Positions 6,308-7,981 of a stretch of DNA of 7,981 nt are shown here, one piece after another. The stretch's first letter is position 1; each line of letters begins with the position of its first letter. Position numbers and translations under genes: made by a program. The DNA is from Roseomonas sp. GTDB lineage: Bacteria > Pseudomonadota > Alphaproteobacteria > Acetobacterales > Acetobacteraceae. The notes beneath the pieces are model-generated. The model made no database searches. It had not been told where the DNA came from and saw nothing but the letters and a program-made list of their open reading frames with translations. The stretch is taken from the NCBI GenBank assembly GCA_020249415.1, contig JADCFR010000377.1:1-7981 (forward strand), written 5' to 3'.

Positions 6308-7273
6308 TTATTCCGGCTGGAAATTCGCCAACCGTAACAATTCCGCATTGCGTGCGACATCGGCGCGGATGAAGGCCTCGGCTTCGTCCACTGTCTCGGC
6401 AACAGGCTCAAACCCAAGGCCGCTCAGCCGTTGCACCGTTGCAGCCTCACGCATGCCATCAACCAGAATGCGGTTGAGCCGCTGCAGGATTTCCGCAGGC
6501 ACGCCGCGCGGCGCCCAAACGCCATACCAGGAATAGAATTCAAAACCGGGCAGCCCCGCTTCCGTGAGGGTGGGCAAATCCGGCGCCAAAGGCGTGCGCG
6601 TAGCGGTGGCCACGCCAAGCCCGCGCAATTGCCCCGCGCGCACCATGGGCAGCGTCGCCAGCACCGGATCGAACATGAGCTGCGCATTGCCGGCAGCGAC
6701 ATCGGTGAGCGCCGGGGCAGAACCGCGATAGCCGACAATTTCAATATTCGCGCCGGTCAGGCGGTTGAATTCAATGCTGCCCAAATGCCCTGCCGCCCCA
6801 AGGGAAGATGTGGCGAAGGACCATTTGGCGGGTTCGCGCTTTGCAGCTTCCACCACGGCGGGGATGGTGGTTTGCGGCAGGCGTGGGTTCATCACCAGCA
6901 CCAAGGGGCCGCGTGCCGTGCGCGCCACCGCGACAAAATCCTGCACCGGATCATAGGGCGCGTTCTTCATCACATGGCGCGCCATGGGATGGATGGAAGC
7001 GGAGCCAAGCAGTGTATAGCCGTCAGCAGCCGATTGCAGCACGGCCTGGCTACCAACCGCGCCATTCGCGCCGGCACGATTTTCCACCACCACGGTCACG
7101 CCCAGCGCATCAGCAAGCTTGCTCGCCGCCAGCCGAGACATGGCATCCGTCGCCGCGCCGGGCGTGAAGGGCACAATCATGCGCAAGGGGCGATTGGGCC
7201 AGGCGCCTTGCGCGATGGCGGGGCTTGTTAAGGCGGTGCCGGTCAGGCCAAGCAGGATATGGCGCCTTTGCAT
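6308..7273 (-). CDS. Bug/TctC-family periplasmic substrate-binding protein (tripartite tricarboxylate transporter)
   Basis: The 321 residues carry a Sec signal peptide with cleavage probably at AIA/QG (21/22); R3R4 begins MQRRHILLG but lacks a full Tat motif. Typical family blocks follow in order: PNRPLRMIVPFTPGAATDAM (26-45), VVVENRAGANGAVG (61-74), DGYTLL (84-89), YRGSAPALTDVAAG (182-195) and DLPTLTEAGLPGFEFY (232-247). The family's more common PFPPGGxxD here reads PFTPGAATD. Such receptors bind small carboxylates or related anions in the periplasm and deliver them to the TctA/TctB membrane proteins; no tctA or tctB lies in this window, so this is an orphan receptor here, as is common in Roseomonas- and Bordetella-like genomes. 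The ligand cannot be predicted. The start has GGGGG about seven bases upstream. It is transcribed divergently from a molybdenum hydroxylase gene, suggesting a shared substrate or regulator. Confidence 0.95.
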   Translation of the reverse strand: MQRRHILLGLTGTALTSPAIAQGAWPNRPLRMIVPFTPGAATDAMSRLAASKLADALGVTVVVENRAGANGAVGSQAVLQSAADGYTLLGSASIHPMARHVMKNAPYDPVQDFVAVARTARGPLVLVMNPRLPQTTIPAVVEAAKREPAKWSFATSSLGAAGHLGSIEFNRLTGANIEIVGYRGSAPALTDVAAGNAQLMFDPVLATLPMVRAGQLRGLGVATATRTPLAPDLPTLTEAGLPGFEFYSWYGVWAPRGVPAEILQRLNRILVDGMREAATVQRLSGLGFEPVAETVDEAEAFIRADVARNAELLRLANFQPE

Positions 7274-7304
7274 GATGAGCCCCCATTGGTTCTATGCGCG
7301 CATC

Positions 7305-7333
7305 ATTAGGCGGCGTCTTGCCCCGCCCGTCAA
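7305..7333 (-). promoter_or_regulatory. Candidate promoter of the Bug-family receptor gene
   Basis: On the minus strand, TTGACG (7333-7328) is separated by 17 bases from CCTAAT (7310-7305). This gives five of six and four of six matches to the -35 and -10 consensus, with ideal spacing. Transcription would start near 7298, leaving a leader of about 25 bases. This is pattern matching only. Confidence 0.45.
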
Positions 7334-7335
7334 GA

Positions 7336-7348
7336 AATCCCTGGGATT
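7336..7348. promoter_or_regulatory. 13-bp palindrome, candidate operator between divergent promoters
   Basis: AATCCC-T-GGGATT is perfectly symmetric around 7342. It is nested inside a second inverted repeat, CGTCAA (7328-7333) and TTGACG (7347-7352), whose arms are the outward-facing -35 boxes of the two candidate promoters. A dimeric regulator bound here would touch both -35 regions. No regulator gene lies in the window. Confidence 0.45.
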
Positions 7349-7373
7349 GACGAAGCGCCGTTCCGCCTATGAG
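7347..7373 (+). promoter_or_regulatory. Candidate promoter of the molybdenum hydroxylase gene
   Basis: TTGACG (7347-7352) is followed after 15 bases by TATGAG (7368-7373). The boxes match the consensus at five and four of six positions, but the spacer is two bases short, as in some activator-dependent promoters. The leader would be about 20 bases and includes the AAGGAG at 7384-7389. Confidence 0.35.
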
Positions 7374-7399
7374 CTTACCCTCCAAGGAGAAGCTAGGCC

Positions 7400-7981
7400 A
7401 TGAATCATATCCCCGCCACGATGAGAGGAACCGGCATCGGCGCTCCCGTGCGCCGTATTGAGGATATGCGGTTTCTGCGCGGGCAGGGGCGCTATGTGGA
7501 TGATCTGGGCGGCGCCGATGTGGCGCAACTTGTCATACTGCGTTCGCCCTATGCCTCGGCGCGCGTCACGCGGCTGGATGCCAGCAAGGCGCGCGGCATG
7601 CCCGGCGTGCTGCTGGTGCTGACGCCTGAGGATATCGAGGAACTTGGTGTGCTGCGCTGCATCACGCCAAGGCTGCAAAGGAATGGTTCGCCCTTGGCGC
7701 AGACGCCCTGGCGCATGCTGGCGATGGGGCAGGTGCGCTATGTGGGAGACGCGGTGGCGGCGGTGATCGCGACATCACGCGCGGCGGCGCAGGATGCGGC
7801 AGAAGCGATCATTGTTGAATATGAACCCTTGGTAGCGGTGACGGATGTGGCAGAGGCGATCAAGCCCGATGCGCCGCAGCTTTGGCCCGATTTGGCGACA
7901 GAAAATGAAAGCGTCCTGTTCCGCCTGGGCGATGCGGCGGCGGTTGACGCTGCCTTTGCCCGTGCGGCGCATATCACGCGG
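7400..7981 (+). CDS. Xanthine dehydrogenase/CO dehydrogenase-type molybdopterin-binding subunit, N-terminal part
   Basis: The frame is open from the ATG at 7400 to the window edge, exactly 194 codons, with AAGGAG ten bases upstream. Residues 12-35 (GIGAPVRRIEDMRFLRGQGR, then YVDD) are the classic opening of CoxL-like large subunits. About 36-155 form the aldehyde oxidase/xanthine dehydrogenase a/b hammerhead domain, with SPYASARV (49-56), MPGVLLVLTPEDI (67-79) and YVGDAVAAVIATSRAAAQDA (114-133). The molybdopterin-binding domains and the active-site Glu lie beyond the window. Full-length proteins of this family have about 770-800 residues. They work with a small [2Fe-2S] subunit and usually an FAD subunit to hydroxylate aldehydes, purines, N-heterocycles or CO. 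Substrate cannot be told from this part, and sequence alone does not support a CO dehydrogenase claim. An ATG at 7421 is an alternative start without a better ribosome site. Confidence 0.93.
   Translation, partial: MNHIPATMRGTGIGAPVRRIEDMRFLRGQGRYVDDLGGADVAQLVILRSPYASARVTRLDASKARGMPGVLLVLTPEDIEELGVLRCITPRLQRNGSPLAQTPWRMLAMGQVRYVGDAVAAVIATSRAAAQDAAEAIIVEYEPLVAVTDVAEAIKPDAPQLWPDLATENESVLFRLGDAAAVDAAFARAAHITR

Noticed and set aside
6431..7231. 266-codon plus-strand frame opposite the Bug-family receptor gene
   Set aside because: Its His/Arg/Gln-rich composition is typical of a mirror frame, and the receptor on the other strand has clear family motifs and a signal peptide.
7110..7385. 91-codon minus-strand frame across the divergent promoter region
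   Set aside because: It overlaps the receptor gene in another frame and covers the promoters; no family features.

Overview
The window looks like chromosomal DNA of a GC-rich alphaproteobacterium. The best guess is Acetobacteraceae (Roseomonas-like), from protein sequence style, frequent GTG/TTG starts, strong G/C at third codon positions, an orphan Bug-family periplasmic receptor and a CoxL-type molybdenum hydroxylase. This placement rests on pattern recognition, not on a search.

Layout. Positions 1-243 are the left end of an IS5-family insertion sequence, whose transposase runs on the minus strand out of the window. Positions 247-631 hold no gene I recognise. Then, all on the plus strand: valS (valyl-tRNA synthetase, 632-3331); a 119-bp gap with two small hairpins; ilvD (dihydroxy-acid dehydratase, 3451-5169); a small secreted protein overlapping the end of ilvD by four bases (5166-5582); and a small His/Pro-rich lipoprotein (5682-6065). 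Positions 6066-6307 look like a graveyard. They hold the last 13 codons of a second copy of the secreted protein, a copy of the stem-loop at its stop codon, and a decayed lipoprotein-like reading frame whose lipobox Cys codon is now Arg. On the minus strand lies a tripartite tricarboxylate transporter (Bug/TctC) substrate-binding protein (6308-7273). Divergent from it, across a 126-bp promoter region, begins a xanthine dehydrogenase/CO dehydrogenase-type large subunit (7400 to the window end, cut off).

How the genes work together. ilvD makes the 2-keto precursors of valine and isoleucine, and valS loads valine on tRNA, so a branched-chain amino acid theme joins the two central genes. The divergent receptor and molybdenum hydroxylase suggest capture and oxidation of an organic substrate. 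The substrate cannot be read from sequence. Their shared control region carries a 13-bp palindrome between two candidate promoters, consistent with one regulator acting on both.

I did not find a clearly new system. The items most worth checking are the decayed tandem copy at 6077-6307, the operator-like palindrome at 7336-7348, and the orphan IS-to-valS gap.
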